NCBI RefSeq assembly: GCF_003339845.1
Contig: NZ_PPTR01000013.1
Span: 1-64,000 of the forward strand
From: Gordonibacter sp. 28C
GTDB taxonomy: Bacteria > Actinomycetota > Coriobacteriia > Coriobacteriales > Eggerthellaceae
Reading direction: 5' to 3'
DNA: 64,000 nucleotides
Part shown: piece after piece, positions 16,625-28,467 of the stretch
How positions within the stretch are numbered: the first letter of the stretch is position 1
Layout of the letters: each line of letters opens with the position of its first letter
The notes under the pieces: generated by a model
Seen by the model: the letters and a program-made list of their open reading frames with translations, nothing else
What the model was told of the DNA's origin: nothing
Databases searched by the model: none
Translations under genes and position numbers: made by a program

Positions 16625-17925
16625 CTTTCGGCCGGCTTCTCGGCGCTCCTGCGATTATGGTCCTTGCCTGCCGGGGTCTTCTCCCGTTTGACGGGGCGGA
16701 ACGCCTTCGGCAGCGGGACGGCGGCGCCCAGGGCGGCTGCTAGGAACATGACCACGACGCCTTTGACGGGGAAGCACAGGAACAGCAGCAGCACGGCCAT
16801 GAGGGGCTGGCGCATGACGCCGCCCACGAGCGCGGCCGTGCAGGCGCACAGGCAGAACACGGGGTCGGCGCCGGTGAGCGTTGCCATGCCGTAGCCGATG
16901 GAGATGCCCGCGAAGATGACGGGGAAGAAGTGGCCTCCCCTCCAGCCGAAGCGGATGCACAGCGGCGTGACCGCGACCTTCGCGAACCCCGTGGCCAGAA
17001 GCGCGAGCGCGCCCATGGTCGTCCACACCTCGCCCAGCTGCTCGGCTTGCGTTTCGCCGGCGAACATGGTGAACGGCAGCAGGATGCCGGCGCACGCCAG
17101 CACGAGCCCGGCGACAAGGGCCTTGACTACGGGTCGGTCGCCCATCTTGCCGGACGCCTTCTCGAACAGGCCGTCGAACACGCAGAACAGCCAACCGGCC
17201 AGGGCGCCTGTGAGGGCGAGCGGCACGAGCCAGGCGAGCTCGGTCGCGCCGACGTGGATGTCGGTGAAGCGCGGCAACGACAGGCCGCCGCCGAACAGCG
17301 CCCCCAACCCCATGAACGCCCCGAGCGCGCCCGCGATGGCGCAGAAGTACGCGACGATCTTCCCGTTCTTCGGCAGCGTGATGGTCGCGTCGTCCGTGCC
17401 GTCGTCCCCGTCGCCGTAGAGCGGCGCCGCGAAGCCGAACAGGGGGGCGGTGAAGATGGCCGAGAGCGCCGCCATGGTGCCCACCTCCGTGAGCTGCTGG
17501 AAGTCGGCGCCGAAGCGCTTCATGCGGTCGCCCACCCATGTGCAGATGCCCGCGATAGCGCCGGTGAGGCCCGCTTCGGGGCCGACGGACCCGCCGAAGA
17601 AGAGCGGCAGCAGCGCGGCTGCGGACATAGGGCCCAGCTTGTCGTAGTCGTAGCGCCCGTCGCGCTTCACTTTCGCCATGACCGCGTTCAGATCCTCGGG
17701 ATAAGGGCCGAACCGCTTGGCGAACAGGCCGATGACCAGGCCTCCCATGAGGCAGGCGGCCAGGGGGAAGTAGATGCCGAAGTGCGAGCCCAGATTGCTC
17801 CAGATAAACGTTATGCCCAGGTTCATGACGAACAGCAGCGCCCAGACGAACGCTCCGGCGACGGCGCCGGTGACGATGACCGCCAGGACGAACAGCGTGC
17901 GGTTCGCGAGCTTCGTCGTCTCCAC
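16621..17925 (-). CDS. ClC-family chloride channel/transporter
   Basis: Integral membrane protein of 434 residues with about ten hydrophobic segments. Selectivity-filter regions typical of ClC proteins can be seen: GGSVGPEAGLTG near 108-119, where the Glu is in the gating-glutamate position, and GGHFFP near 330 (GxFxP). It should conduct chloride or exchange Cl-/H+, perhaps also fluoride. The C-terminus is a short Lys/Arg-rich tail without CBS domains. It starts 9 bases after the P1 peptidase gene, so the two form an operon. The 4-base convergent overlap with the antitoxin is unusual. Confidence 0.78.
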   Translation of the reverse strand: METTKLANRTLFVLAVIVTGAVAGAFVWALLFVMNLGITFIWSNLGSHFGIYFPLAACLMGGLVIGLFAKRFGPYPEDLNAVMAKVKRDGRYDYDKLGPMSAAALLPLFFGGSVGPEAGLTGAIAGICTWVGDRMKRFGADFQQLTEVGTMAALSAIFTAPLFGFAAPLYGDGDDGTDDATITLPKNGKIVAYFCAIAGALGAFMGLGALFGGGLSLPRFTDIHVGATELAWLVPLALTGALAGWLFCVFDGLFEKASGKMGDRPVVKALVAGLVLACAGILLPFTMFAGETQAEQLGEVWTTMGALALLATGFAKVAVTPLCIRFGWRGGHFFPVIFAGISIGYGMATLTGADPVFCLCACTAALVGGVMRQPLMAVLLLFLCFPVKGVVVMFLAAALGAAVPLPKAFRPVKREKTPAGKDHNRRSAEKPAES

Positions 17926-17934
17926 GCGCGCCTC

Positions 17935-18945
17935 CTACCGCCGCCCGGCCAGGTCGCGGGCGGCGGGCAGCCCGTAGGCCCCCTCCGCCTCGCGCACAGC
18001 GCGCACGACGGCGCCCTGCATGGCCTCGGTCGCCAGTACGGACACCGCGTCGGGCAGGGCCTCGATCTCGCCCGACGCGAACGCGAACACGGTGTCGCCG
18101 TCGTTCAGCGTGTGCACGGGCTTGATGGCGCGCGCGTAGGCGTCGTGAACGGTCGAGGCGGTCTTGGTCGCCTGCGCCTTCGTGAGCCGCGCGTTCGTGA
18201 GCACCGCGCCGATGGTGGTGTTGGGGCAGGGCCCTCCCTTCGCAGCCGCTCCTCCCGATGCCTCGCCGGCGGCCGCCTGCGAGGCCATCGCGCCGAACGC
18301 TGCGAGCGGGTCCATGACGCCGCCCTCGCCGTCGCGGCATCCCGCGATCCAAGCGCCGTTCTCGTCGCGCACGTTGCCGAGCGCGTTCACGGCCACGACA
18401 GCGCACACGACGAGGTCGCCGAGTGCCAAGCCGCACACGCCCAGACCCGACTTCATGGCGCGCTCGCCGCCCAGCAGCTTTCCCACCGTCGCCCCGCAGC
18501 CGGCACCGACGTTGCCCTCGGCCAGAGGCTCGCTCGCCTCGCGCTCGAACGCGGCGGCGCACGCCGCGGCGCCCATGGCCGCGTCGGGGTGGGCGTTCTC
18601 GCCGACGGGCAGGTCGAACAGGCAGGCTCCCACCACGATGGGCACGCGCGCGCCGGCCACGGGAAAGCCGATGCCGCGCCCCGCGAGCTCGTCCATGACG
18701 CCGGTCGAGGCGGCCAGTCCGAAGGCGCTGCCGCCTGCGAGCACGACGGCGTGCACGGCTTCGATCATGTTCTCGGGGCGCAGCAGGTCGGTCTCGCGGG
18801 TTGCGGGGCCGCCGCCGCGCACGTCCACGCCGCATACCGCTCCCTCGGGCGCGACGATCACGGTGCATCCGGTGGCGGCTTCGGCGTTCTGCGCGTGCCC
18901 GCAGAAAAACGCGGGCAGGTCGGCGAGGGTGGCTGGTCGGAACAT
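17935..18945 (-). CDS. P1/DmpA-family self-processing peptidase (S58)
   Basis: N-terminal-nucleophile aminopeptidase-like protein of 336 residues. Family members cut themselves before a Ser/Thr and then act as aminopeptidases or amidases. The expected cleavage site is seen as PNTTIGAVLTNA near residue 243, preceded by the Gly-rich GGSAFGLAAS and AGCGATVGKL blocks characteristic of the family. The start at 18945 has an aaggaga ribosome site. The promoter is probably just upstream on the same strand (minus-strand TACAAT at 18983-18978). Its substrate is unknown. Confidence 0.8.
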   Translation of the reverse strand: MFRPATLADLPAFFCGHAQNAEAATGCTVIVAPEGAVCGVDVRGGGPATRETDLLRPENMIEAVHAVVLAGGSAFGLAASTGVMDELAGRGIGFPVAGARVPIVVGACLFDLPVGENAHPDAAMGAAACAAAFEREASEPLAEGNVGAGCGATVGKLLGGERAMKSGLGVCGLALGDLVVCAVVAVNALGNVRDENGAWIAGCRDGEGGVMDPLAAFGAMASQAAAGEASGGAAAKGGPCPNTTIGAVLTNARLTKAQATKTASTVHDAYARAIKPVHTLNDGDTVFAFASGEIEALPDAVSVLATEAMQGAVVRAVREAEGAYGLPAARDLAGRR

Positions 18946-19138
18946 CGGGCTCTCCTTGCTCGTTCGGGTCGCAGCCCATTGTACACCGTCGCGGCGGTCC
19001 GCCGCGCGCCCGCGTGCGCGTTGTTCGCGCCCTCGGATGCCGTTTTCGCACCGCTTGGAACGGTCCCGCGCGCTTTCGTGCGCCTTCCTCATTTTCCGGC
19101 GGGCCGGTTTCGCTCGGGCCGCGAACGGATGTCGGGTC

Positions 19139-19167
19139 TTGCAGAACGCTGACCCTGCGGCTATGAT
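19139..19167 (+). promoter_or_regulatory. Promoter of the SARP-like regulator
   Basis: TTGCAG (19139-19144), 17 bases, TATGAT (19162-19167), about 50 bases before the start codon. The 273-base gap holds divergent promoters for this gene and the P1 peptidase. Confidence 0.65.
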
Positions 19168-19218
19168 AAGCAAACCATCTGGGCTGATGCGCTGCCTCTT
19201 CGAGAGGAGCGTTGCCCT

Positions 19219-21837
19219 ATGACTGGATTCCTGGAACAATCGGCGTGCAAAGGCCGTCGGCCGAACCATCTGGCGTCCCGCCGCCACTATCCCCGGCCCG
19301 ATCTCATCGCGCGGCTTCTGCGCGAGCGCCACGTGGCGCGGTTCCTCGTCGCGCCGGAGGGCTTCGGCAAGAGCGGGCTTGCCATGGAGTACTCCGACAC
19401 GGTGTTCTCCTTCGAGCACGTGTTCTGGATCAACGGGCGCAGCCCGTGCTTTCTGCGCGACCTCGACCGCGACATCATCGTGTCCTCGCTGACGGCGGCG
19501 GACGAGGGGCCGTTCCTCGTCGTGATGGAGGATGTGCCGCCGCTCGACGCCGCCCGGGCGGCGTCGCTGTCGGCCGCGTTCGACGAGCTGCTCGGGCGCG
19601 GGTGCGAGGTCCTGGCCACGTGCGCGCCCTCGTGCGACGCCTACGGGCCCCTTCAGCACGACCGGCTCAAGCTTTCCGCAGTCGACCTGCTGCTCTCCGA
19701 CGTCGAGGTCGACGTCGGCCGCTCTTCCGACGACCGGGCGGCACGGCCCGCCTCCGCGGTTCCCCCGGCCGAGCGCATCCCCGCGCTGGTGTGGGGCCCT
19801 CCCGGCGCGGAGGCCGCTTTCCTGGGCGGCATCCTGCGCGAGGAGCTGCCCGCCGACGTGCTGTTGGCCATGGCCACGATGCTCGTGTTGGGGATGGGCT
19901 CCGTGCTCGACGTGGACGCGTTCGGCCCGTGCGGCGACGATCTCGTGGCGCTCTTGGCATCGAGCTATCCCTACCTGGGCGTCGATCGGCGCCGCGAGCG
20001 GTTCGAGGCACCCGATTTCCCCGCGTCGGCCGTGGCGGGGGCCATCGCCGGCAAGGTCGACGCTCTCGCCGTCCGCTCGCGCTTCGCCGGGCGCGACGCG
20101 CTCGTGGGGCGCTGGGCGGACGCCCTCGTCGACCGCGCCCGCTGCGAGCGGGCCTGCGAGTTGGTGGGGGCGCTCTGCTCGCGAGCTGCGCGCGCGGCGT
20201 GGCTCGCGGAACGATCGCGCGCGCTCATGAGGCGGGCGTGCGTGCTGCCGGGCCACGAGTTGTACGCCTCGCTCGGGCAGACCGCCTCCCTTGCGAGCCC
20301 GCGGCTCGAACTGGGGGAGGCCGTGAGGCTCGCCGTGCTCGGCGACGTGTCGGGGGCGCTCGGCCTCGCCCGGCGCGTCGCCTTCGACCTGTCGGCGCCC
20401 GATGGCGTGCGCGCCCTCGCGGCGCTCTTGGTCGTGCGGCGCGGCAAGGGTCCGTCGCGCAAGAGGGCGCACGAGGAGCTCGCGCGGCTTGCGGGTTCGC
20501 ATGGGGGCGGCGACGCGGCCTCGTCGATGGGCCGCGATGCGGGACGTTCGCCCGACGCGGCGTTCTGGAGCCCCCTCGTGTCGGCTCAGCTGGCTCTCCT
20601 CGACGATCCGTCGTGGCTCGCGCACGGCGCCGCATCCCGCATGGAGGACGGGGATGGGGACGCCCGCGCCCTCGCGGCGGCTTGGGCGCTCGACGAGGTG
20701 GCCGAGGGCCGGGAGGGCGCTCGATCCGACGAGGCGCCCGAGCGCGCGGAGGCTCTGGCGCGCATGGAGGCGTTCGTCCGGGCACGGCTTGCCGAGGCGG
20801 GGGAAGAGGGGCGCGACCTGTTCGCCGCCGCAGCCGGCTTGGCCTTGGAGCGGGTTCGCGAGCGGGGAGGGCTCGACTCGTCCGCGCCGCTCGGCGCCGA
20901 CGAGGCCCTCGTGCTGCATCGAACGGAGATGGAGCTGTTCTCGCAGAGGCGCTCGTTCGAACGAGCCTCCCGCGAGCGCGAGGAGCGCCGCGCGGAGCGC
21001 GCGGCCGCCCGCCCGGACGCGTACCTCGACGGCCGGTACCTGCCCGAGAAGGGCCGCGCCACGACCATCGTCCCCCTGCTCACCGTCAACCTGTTCGGCG
21101 GGCTGGACGTGCGCATCGGCGACGCCCCCGTCGACCCGCGACGCTTCCGCCGGCAGAAGGTGAAGACGCTTCTGGCGCTGCTCGTGCTCAACAGGGGCCG
21201 CGAGTTCCCGCGCGATAGGCTCGTGCGCATCCTGTGGCCCGAAAGCGAGATGGACACGGCGCGCAAGAATTTCTACAGCATATGGTCGTACCTGCGCAGC
21301 GCCCTGTCGGGCCCGTCGGGCACGTGCCCCTACCTCGTGCGCCAACAGAACGGCTGCCGTCTCGACGAGCGCCTGCTGAACACCGACGTGGCGCGGTTCG
21401 ACGCCGTGTGCCGCATGCTGCTGTTCGGGCAGCCGAGCGCCGACGGATGGGCGCAGCTCTACGCCGAGATAGACGACGCGTTCGCCGACGACCTCATGCC
21501 CAGCGAGCAGGACAACGAGTTCGTGGTGCAGGCGCGCAGCGAGTGCCGCGTGCAGCTCGTCGACGCGCTCGTCGCGGCAGCGGACCGCCTCGTCGCGGCG
21601 CACGACGTGCAGGAGGGGCTGTGGTTCGCCCGCGCGGCGCTGCGCCGCGACCGCACGCGCGAAGACGCCTACACGGCCCTCATGAGGGCGCAGATCGCCG
21701 CCGGTCAGCGCACGGCCGCGCTCGAGACGTACTTCTCCTGCCGCCGCTTCCTCACCACGGAGCTGGGCATCGACCCCTCGCTCGAGACCATGGAGCTCTA
21801 TCGCAGCATCATCGAGACCGAGGAGCCGTTGGACTGA
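19219..21837 (+). CDS. Large SARP/BTAD-type transcriptional regulator with C-terminal DNA-binding domain
   Basis: 872-residue regulator. The first 150 residues resemble the ATPase end of MalT/STAND proteins, with a P-loop-like APEGFGKSG near 45-53 and a Walker B-like FLVVMED. The middle (150-610) is Ala/Arg-rich and helical. From about 620 comes an OmpR-like winged helix (LTVNLFGGLDVRIGD, ALLVLNRGREFPRDRLVRIL) and then a bacterial transcriptional activator domain to the end (ETYFSCRRFLTTELGIDPS). SARP proteins normally have this module at the N-terminus. The target is unknown; the divergent P1 peptidase/ClC pair is a possible one. Confidence 0.75.
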   Translation: MTGFLEQSACKGRRPNHLASRRHYPRPDLIARLLRERHVARFLVAPEGFGKSGLAMEYSDTVFSFEHVFWINGRSPCFLRDLDRDIIVSSLTAADEGPFLVVMEDVPPLDAARAASLSAAFDELLGRGCEVLATCAPSCDAYGPLQHDRLKLSAVDLLLSDVEVDVGRSSDDRAARPASAVPPAERIPALVWGPPGAEAAFLGGILREELPADVLLAMATMLVLGMGSVLDVDAFGPCGDDLVALLASSYPYLGVDRRRERFEAPDFPASAVAGAIAGKVDALAVRSRFAGRDALVGRWADALVDRARCERACELVGALCSRAARAAWLAERSRALMRRACVLPGHELYASLGQTASLASPRLELGEAVRLAVLGDVSGALGLARRVAFDLSAPDGVRALAALLVVRRGKGPSRKRAHEELARLAGSHGGGDAASSMGRDAGRSPDAAFWSPLVSAQLALLDDPSWLAHGAASRMEDGDGDARALAAAWALDEVAEGREGARSDEAPERAEALARMEAFVRARLAEAGEEGRDLFAAAAGLALERVRERGGLDSSAPLGADEALVLHRTEMELFSQRRSFERASREREERRAERAAARPDAYLDGRYLPEKGRATTIVPLLTVNLFGGLDVRIGDAPVDPRRFRRQKVKTLLALLVLNRGREFPRDRLVRILWPESEMDTARKNFYSIWSYLRSALSGPSGTCPYLVRQQNGCRLDERLLNTDVARFDAVCRMLLFGQPSADGWAQLYAEIDDAFADDLMPSEQDNEFVVQARSECRVQLVDALVAAADRLVAAHDVQEGLWFARAALRRDRTREDAYTALMRAQIAAGQRTAALETYFSCRRFLTTELGIDPSLETMELYRSIIETEEPLD

Positions 21838-21885
21838 CGGTCGCGCGTCGCCCCTGCCGCTGCGCGTGTATGTCGTGGTGGAGTG

Positions 21886-21942
21886 TTGAGAGTGAGTAAA
21901 AGGTTAATAAAGGTATGGATAATATATCTATAAGGAGCTATA
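21886..21942 (+). promoter_or_regulatory. AT-rich promoter region of brnTA
   Basis: A sudden A+T-rich patch with ttgaga (21886-21891), gataat (21918-21923) and several TATA-like steps just before an aaggag ribosome site. The exact -35/-10 pairing is unclear; such leaders in BrnTA modules are bound by the BrnA antitoxin. Confidence 0.45.
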
Positions 21943-22215
21943 ATGGAATTCGAATACGACCCGCAGAAAAGCGCGCGAAACCTTGCGAAGCACGGCATCG
22001 ACTTCGGAGAGGCGCAGAGACTGTGGGACGAGCCCCACGTGAGGGCGTCTGCCAAGAAACGAGACGAGCGCCGTTACGCTGTTGTCGGCACGGTGCGCGG
22101 CGTGTGCTGGACGGCGATAGCGACCGATCGAGGTGATCGGGTTCGTATCATATCGGTCAGGCGCTCGACGGAAAAAGAGAGGAGATACTATGCGCAGCAC
22201 CAAGATAACCTCTGA
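21943..22215 (+). CDS. brnT: BrnT-family ribonuclease toxin
   Basis: 90-residue toxin of the BrnT family (DUF497), a RelE-like fold that cleaves RNA. Family pattern is clear: MEFEYDPQKSARNLAKHGIDF at the start, then RRYAVVGTVRG and VRIISVRRSTEKERRYY at the end. It is followed, with a 26-base overlap, by its antitoxin. Ribosome site aaggagctata. GC content drops locally, which fits a mobile module. Confidence 0.88.
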   Translation: MEFEYDPQKSARNLAKHGIDFGEAQRLWDEPHVRASAKKRDERRYAVVGTVRGVCWTAIATDRGDRVRIISVRRSTEKERRYYAQHQDNL

Positions 22216-22447
22216 GAACCTCGAGGAGATGTTTGACCGCGGTGAGGACGTTACGGAGTTTTTCGACTTCGATTCGGCTGTGGTGGAGGATAAAACCGAA
22301 ACCAAGCGCGTGAACGTGGACTTCCCCGCGTGGGTGGTGGAGGCGCTCGACCGCGAGGCGCGGCGGATCGGCGTCGGCCGCCAGGCCGTCATCAAGACGT
22401 GGATCGCGGAGCGTCTCGACGACGAGGCGGCGCGCAGGAGCGCCTGA
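22190..22447 (+). CDS. brnA: BrnA-family antitoxin
   Basis: 85-residue antitoxin. The acidic N-terminal half (EEMFDRGEDVTEFFDF) would wrap the toxin, and the C-terminal half is a ribbon-helix-helix DNA-binding domain (KRVNVDFPAWVVEALDREA, IGVGRQAVIKTWIAERL). The ATG at 22190 has ggaga before it and lies inside brnT in another frame. It should autorepress the module. Confidence 0.88.
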   Translation: MRSTKITSENLEEMFDRGEDVTEFFDFDSAVVEDKTETKRVNVDFPAWVVEALDREARRIGVGRQAVIKTWIAERLDDEAARRSA

Positions 22448-22614
22448 ACGGCACCGCCAATCCTCTTCAATGTCGATGCGACAGCGTTTTGAGCGGCGGT
22501 CGCCCAGACCGCCGCGCGGTCGACCGACTCGAGTGGCGGCTTCATGGAAAACGGAACCCCGTCGCGCGTCCTCACCGGCGCGCGGCGGGGCCTTGCGTGC
22601 CCTGTGGATTTCCT

Positions 22615-22641
22615 TTGACGCGAAGCGCGTTATGCTAGAGT
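22615..22641 (+). promoter_or_regulatory. Candidate secA promoter
   Basis: TTGACG (22615-22620) and TAGAGT (22636-22641) with a short 15-base spacing. The -35 is good, the -10 is weak. It lies about 45 bases before secA. Confidence 0.35.
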
Positions 22642-22684
22642 AGCAAGTACTGTTCAAAGCCAAGAGAAGGACGGCGCATCACAC

Positions 22685-25498
<2,814 letters not shown>

Positions 25499-25505
25499 GT
25501 TGAAC

Positions 25506-26600
25506 ATGGCAGACAGCAACGAACACGATATCGAGCAGATGGCCGAGCGCGTGAGCGACGCGCGCGGCTTCTTGCATATCGACGACAAGACGGCCGAGCT
25601 GGCGAAGCTCGACGAGGAGATAGCGGCCCCCGGTTTCTGGGACGACGCGGCGCACGCGCAGGGCGTGTCCAAGCAGGCGTCGAACCTGCGCGAGACCATC
25701 CGCGAGTACGACGAGGCCGCCGCTCTTCTGGAGGACGCCCGCGCCGCGCTCGAGCTGGCGGGGGAGGACGAGGCGTTCGCCGAGGAGGCCGACGCCGCGC
25801 TGGCGCGCCTGTCGGGCCTGCTCGACGCGCTGGAGATCACGTCGTGGTTCTCGGAGCGCTTCGACGGCGGCGATGCCATCCTCACGGTGAACCCCGGTTC
25901 CGGCGGGCTGGAGGCCCAGGACTGGACCGACATGCTCTACCGCATGTACACCCGCTACGCCGAGAACAAGGGCTGGAAGGTCACGATCCTCGACGTGGTT
26001 CCGGGCGAGGGCATCGGCCTTGACAAGGCCACGATCCAGATCGAGGGCCGCAACGCCTTCGGCATGCTGAAGAGCGAGAACGGCGTGCACCGCCTCGTGC
26101 GCATCAGCCCCACCGACGACAAGAAGCGCCGCCACACCACGTTCGCGGGCGTGGAGGTGCTGCCGGTGCTGCCCGACGACATCGAGGTGGACCTGAACCC
26201 CTCCGACGTGCGCGTGGACGTGTACCGCTCCAGCGGCCCCGGCGGCCAGTGCGTGAACACCACCGACTCGGCCGTGCGCCTCACGCACCTGCCCACGGGC
26301 ATCGTGGTGACGTGCCAGAACGAGAAGTCCCAGCTGCAGAACAAGGAGGCGGCGTTCCGCGTGCTCAAGGCGAAGCTCTACGAGCGCGAAGAGCAGAAGC
26401 GCCAAGAGGAGCTGGCCGAGCTGCGCGGCGACCGCATGGAGAACACGTTCGGCAGCCAGATCCGCAACTACGTGCTCTACCCTTACCAGATGGTGAAGGA
26501 CGTGCGCAGCGGCGTGGAAACCGGCAACGTCGACGCCGTCCTCGACGGCGACCTGGAGGATTTCGTGATAGGCTATCACAAGTGGCGAGTCTCGCAATAA
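25506..26600 (+). CDS. prfB: Peptide chain release factor 2
   Basis: Recognises UAA/UGA and triggers peptide release. 364 residues, with the GGQ motif in SSGPGGQCVNTTDS and the acidic N-terminal domain. There is no in-frame stop in the early region (ARGFLHIDDK), so the autoregulatory +1 frameshift of E. coli prfB is absent. Unusually the stop-codon-reading tripeptide, SPF in classic RF2, reads SPT here (RISPTDDKKRRHTTF). The assignment as RF2 rather than RF1 rests on overall similarity. The start is uncertain: ATG 25506 has no good ribosome site, and TTG 25500 is possible. Confidence 0.9.
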   Translation: MADSNEHDIEQMAERVSDARGFLHIDDKTAELAKLDEEIAAPGFWDDAAHAQGVSKQASNLRETIREYDEAAALLEDARAALELAGEDEAFAEEADAALARLSGLLDALEITSWFSERFDGGDAILTVNPGSGGLEAQDWTDMLYRMYTRYAENKGWKVTILDVVPGEGIGLDKATIQIEGRNAFGMLKSENGVHRLVRISPTDDKKRRHTTFAGVEVLPVLPDDIEVDLNPSDVRVDVYRSSGPGGQCVNTTDSAVRLTHLPTGIVVTCQNEKSQLQNKEAAFRVLKAKLYEREEQKRQEELAELRGDRMENTFGSQIRNYVLYPYQMVKDVRSGVETGNVDAVLDGDLEDFVIGYHKWRVSQ

Positions 26601-26614
26601 CGGAAGGAAACGAA

Positions 26615-27454
26615 ATGACCGAGCTTGAACGACGGGCGACGGAGATGCGCGTCGACATCGTGCGCATGATCGCCGAGGCCGGCAGCGGGCACCCGGGCGG
26701 ATCGCTCTCGTGCGCCGACATCCTGGCCGCGCTGTACTTCGGCGGCGTGCTCGAGCACGACCCGGAGAACCCGGAGTGGGAGGGGCGCGACCGCTTCGTC
26801 CTTGCGAAGGGGCATGCGGCGCCGGCGCTCTACGCGGCGCTCGCGCAGGCCGGCTACTTCCCGAAAGCCGAGCTCGCCACGCTGCGCAAGCTGGGCAGCC
26901 GGCTGCAGGGCCACCCGGACTCGAACCAGGTGCCCGGCGTCGAGGTGTCCACGGGCTCGCTCGGCCAGGGGCTGTCCATCGCCGCCGGCGCCGCGGCCGG
27001 CCTCAAGCTGGACGGCAAGCCGCAGGCGGTGTTCGCGCTGCTGGGCGACGGCGAGTGCCAGGAGGGCCAGGTGTGGGAGGCCGCCATGTTCGCGGCGCAT
27101 CGGCGCTTGGACAACCTCGTGGCCGTCGTCGACCGCAACGGCCTGCAGATCGACGGACGCACCTGCGACGTGTGCGATCCGGGCGATCTGGGCGCGAAGT
27201 TCGCCGCGTTCGGCTGGGACGTGACCGAGGTCGACGGCCACGACGCGGGGGCCCTCGTCGAGGTGCTGGGGGCCGCGAAGGCCGACCGTGCGGGCAAGCC
27301 GCACGCCGTCATCGCCCGCACCGTCAAGGGCAAGGGCGTGCCGTTCATGGAAAACGAGGCGGGCTGGCACGGGAAGGCGCCGAGCGCCGAGCAGGCCGCC
27401 GACGCGCTCGCCGCGCTCGAGGGCGCCGAGGGGAAGGAGGCCCGCCGTGGTTAA
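26615..27454 (+). CDS. Transketolase, N-terminal (thiamine-pyrophosphate-binding) subunit
   Basis: First half of a split transketolase of the pentose phosphate pathway. 279 residues with AGSGHPGGSLS, the invariant HGH-type LAKGHAAPALYA, STGSLGQGLS and the thiamine-pyrophosphate/Mg motif GDGECQEGQVWEA. The two-gene form is common in anaerobic Gram-positives and archaea. The ggaagga ribosome site is good. Its stop overlaps the start of the second subunit by 8 bases. Confidence 0.92.
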   Translation: MTELERRATEMRVDIVRMIAEAGSGHPGGSLSCADILAALYFGGVLEHDPENPEWEGRDRFVLAKGHAAPALYAALAQAGYFPKAELATLRKLGSRLQGHPDSNQVPGVEVSTGSLGQGLSIAAGAAAGLKLDGKPQAVFALLGDGECQEGQVWEAAMFAAHRRLDNLVAVVDRNGLQIDGRTCDVCDPGDLGAKFAAFGWDVTEVDGHDAGALVEVLGAAKADRAGKPHAVIARTVKGKGVPFMENEAGWHGKAPSAEQAADALAALEGAEGKEARRG

Positions 27455-28421
27455 GCTCGCCAACGAGGACCAGGCCAAGCAGAAGAAGGCCACGCGTGCG
27501 GCTTACGGAGCGACGCTCGCCGAGCTCGCGGGCGAGGGCGTGCCGGTCGTTGCGGTGGACGCCGACCTCACGGGCTCCACGACCACGAAGAAGCTGGCCG
27601 ACGCCGGATACGTCGACCGCCTGTTCAACTGCGGCATCGCCGAGCAGAACATGGTGGACGTGGCGGCCGGCCTGGCCGTCACGGGGCACGTGGCCTTCAC
27701 CGGCTCGTTCGCCGTGTTCGGCACGGGGCGCGCCTACGACCAGATCCGCAACACCGTGTGCTACAGCAACCTGAACGTCAAGATAGCTCCCACGCACGCC
27801 GGCATCTCGGTGGGCCCCGACGGCGGAAGCCATCAGATGCTCGAGGACGTGTCGCTCATGCGGGGGCTGCCCAACATGCGCGTGCTCGTGCCGGCCGACT
27901 ACGCCGCCGCCCGCGCCGCGCTGCGCCTGGCGGCCGCCGAGCCGGGCCCCGTCTATGTGCGCATGGGCCGCGCCTCGGTGCCGTGCGTGTACGCCGACGA
28001 CGTGGAGCTGGAGCTCGGGCGCGCCTACGTGCTGCGCGAGGGTTCCGACGCCACCGTCGTGGCCTGCGGCGTGGAGGTGGAGCAGGCGCTCAAGGCGGCC
28101 GAGGTGCTGGCGGCCGAGGGCGTCGAGGTCGAGGTGATCGACGCGTTCTCCGTGAAGCCGCTCGACGAGGAGACCGTCCTGGCCTCTGCGGCCAAGACGG
28201 GCTGCGTCGTCACGGCCGAAGAGCACAGCGTGATGGGCGGCCTCGGCTCGGCTGTGGCCGAGACGCTCGCGCGCAAGCTCCCCACGCCCATGGAGTTCGT
28301 GGGCATGCGCGACGCGTTCGGCAAATCGGGCGAGTTCGAGGAGCTGATGGCGTACTTCGACCTGGACGCGGACGCGCTTGTCGAAGCTGTGAAGAACGTC
28401 ATGGCGCGAAAGCAAGTCTGA
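27447..28421 (+). CDS. Transketolase, C-terminal subunit
   Basis: Second half of the split transketolase, 324 residues, with pyrimidine-binding (FNCGIAEQNMVDVAAGLA, GISVGPDGGSHQ) and C-terminal transketolase domains. The GTG at 27447 behind aaggagg is chosen; it lies within the end of the N-subunit gene, giving coupled translation and equal amounts of both chains. Together they move two-carbon units between sugar phosphates. Confidence 0.92.
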   Translation: MVKLANEDQAKQKKATRAAYGATLAELAGEGVPVVAVDADLTGSTTTKKLADAGYVDRLFNCGIAEQNMVDVAAGLAVTGHVAFTGSFAVFGTGRAYDQIRNTVCYSNLNVKIAPTHAGISVGPDGGSHQMLEDVSLMRGLPNMRVLVPADYAAARAALRLAAAEPGPVYVRMGRASVPCVYADDVELELGRAYVLREGSDATVVACGVEVEQALKAAEVLAAEGVEVEVIDAFSVKPLDEETVLASAAKTGCVVTAEEHSVMGGLGSAVAETLARKLPTPMEFVGMRDAFGKSGEFEELMAYFDLDADALVEAVKNVMARKQV

Positions 28422-28467
28422 TAGAATCTAGCCGTCTCAGTACATCACTATTCGAACGGAGCATTCT

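Noticed and set aside
17935-21603. A 1222-codon minus-strand open frame running through the P1 peptidase and the SARP-like regulator
   Set aside because: Only the last 336 codons (from 18945) match a protein family and have a ribosome site. The rest is antisense to the regulator.
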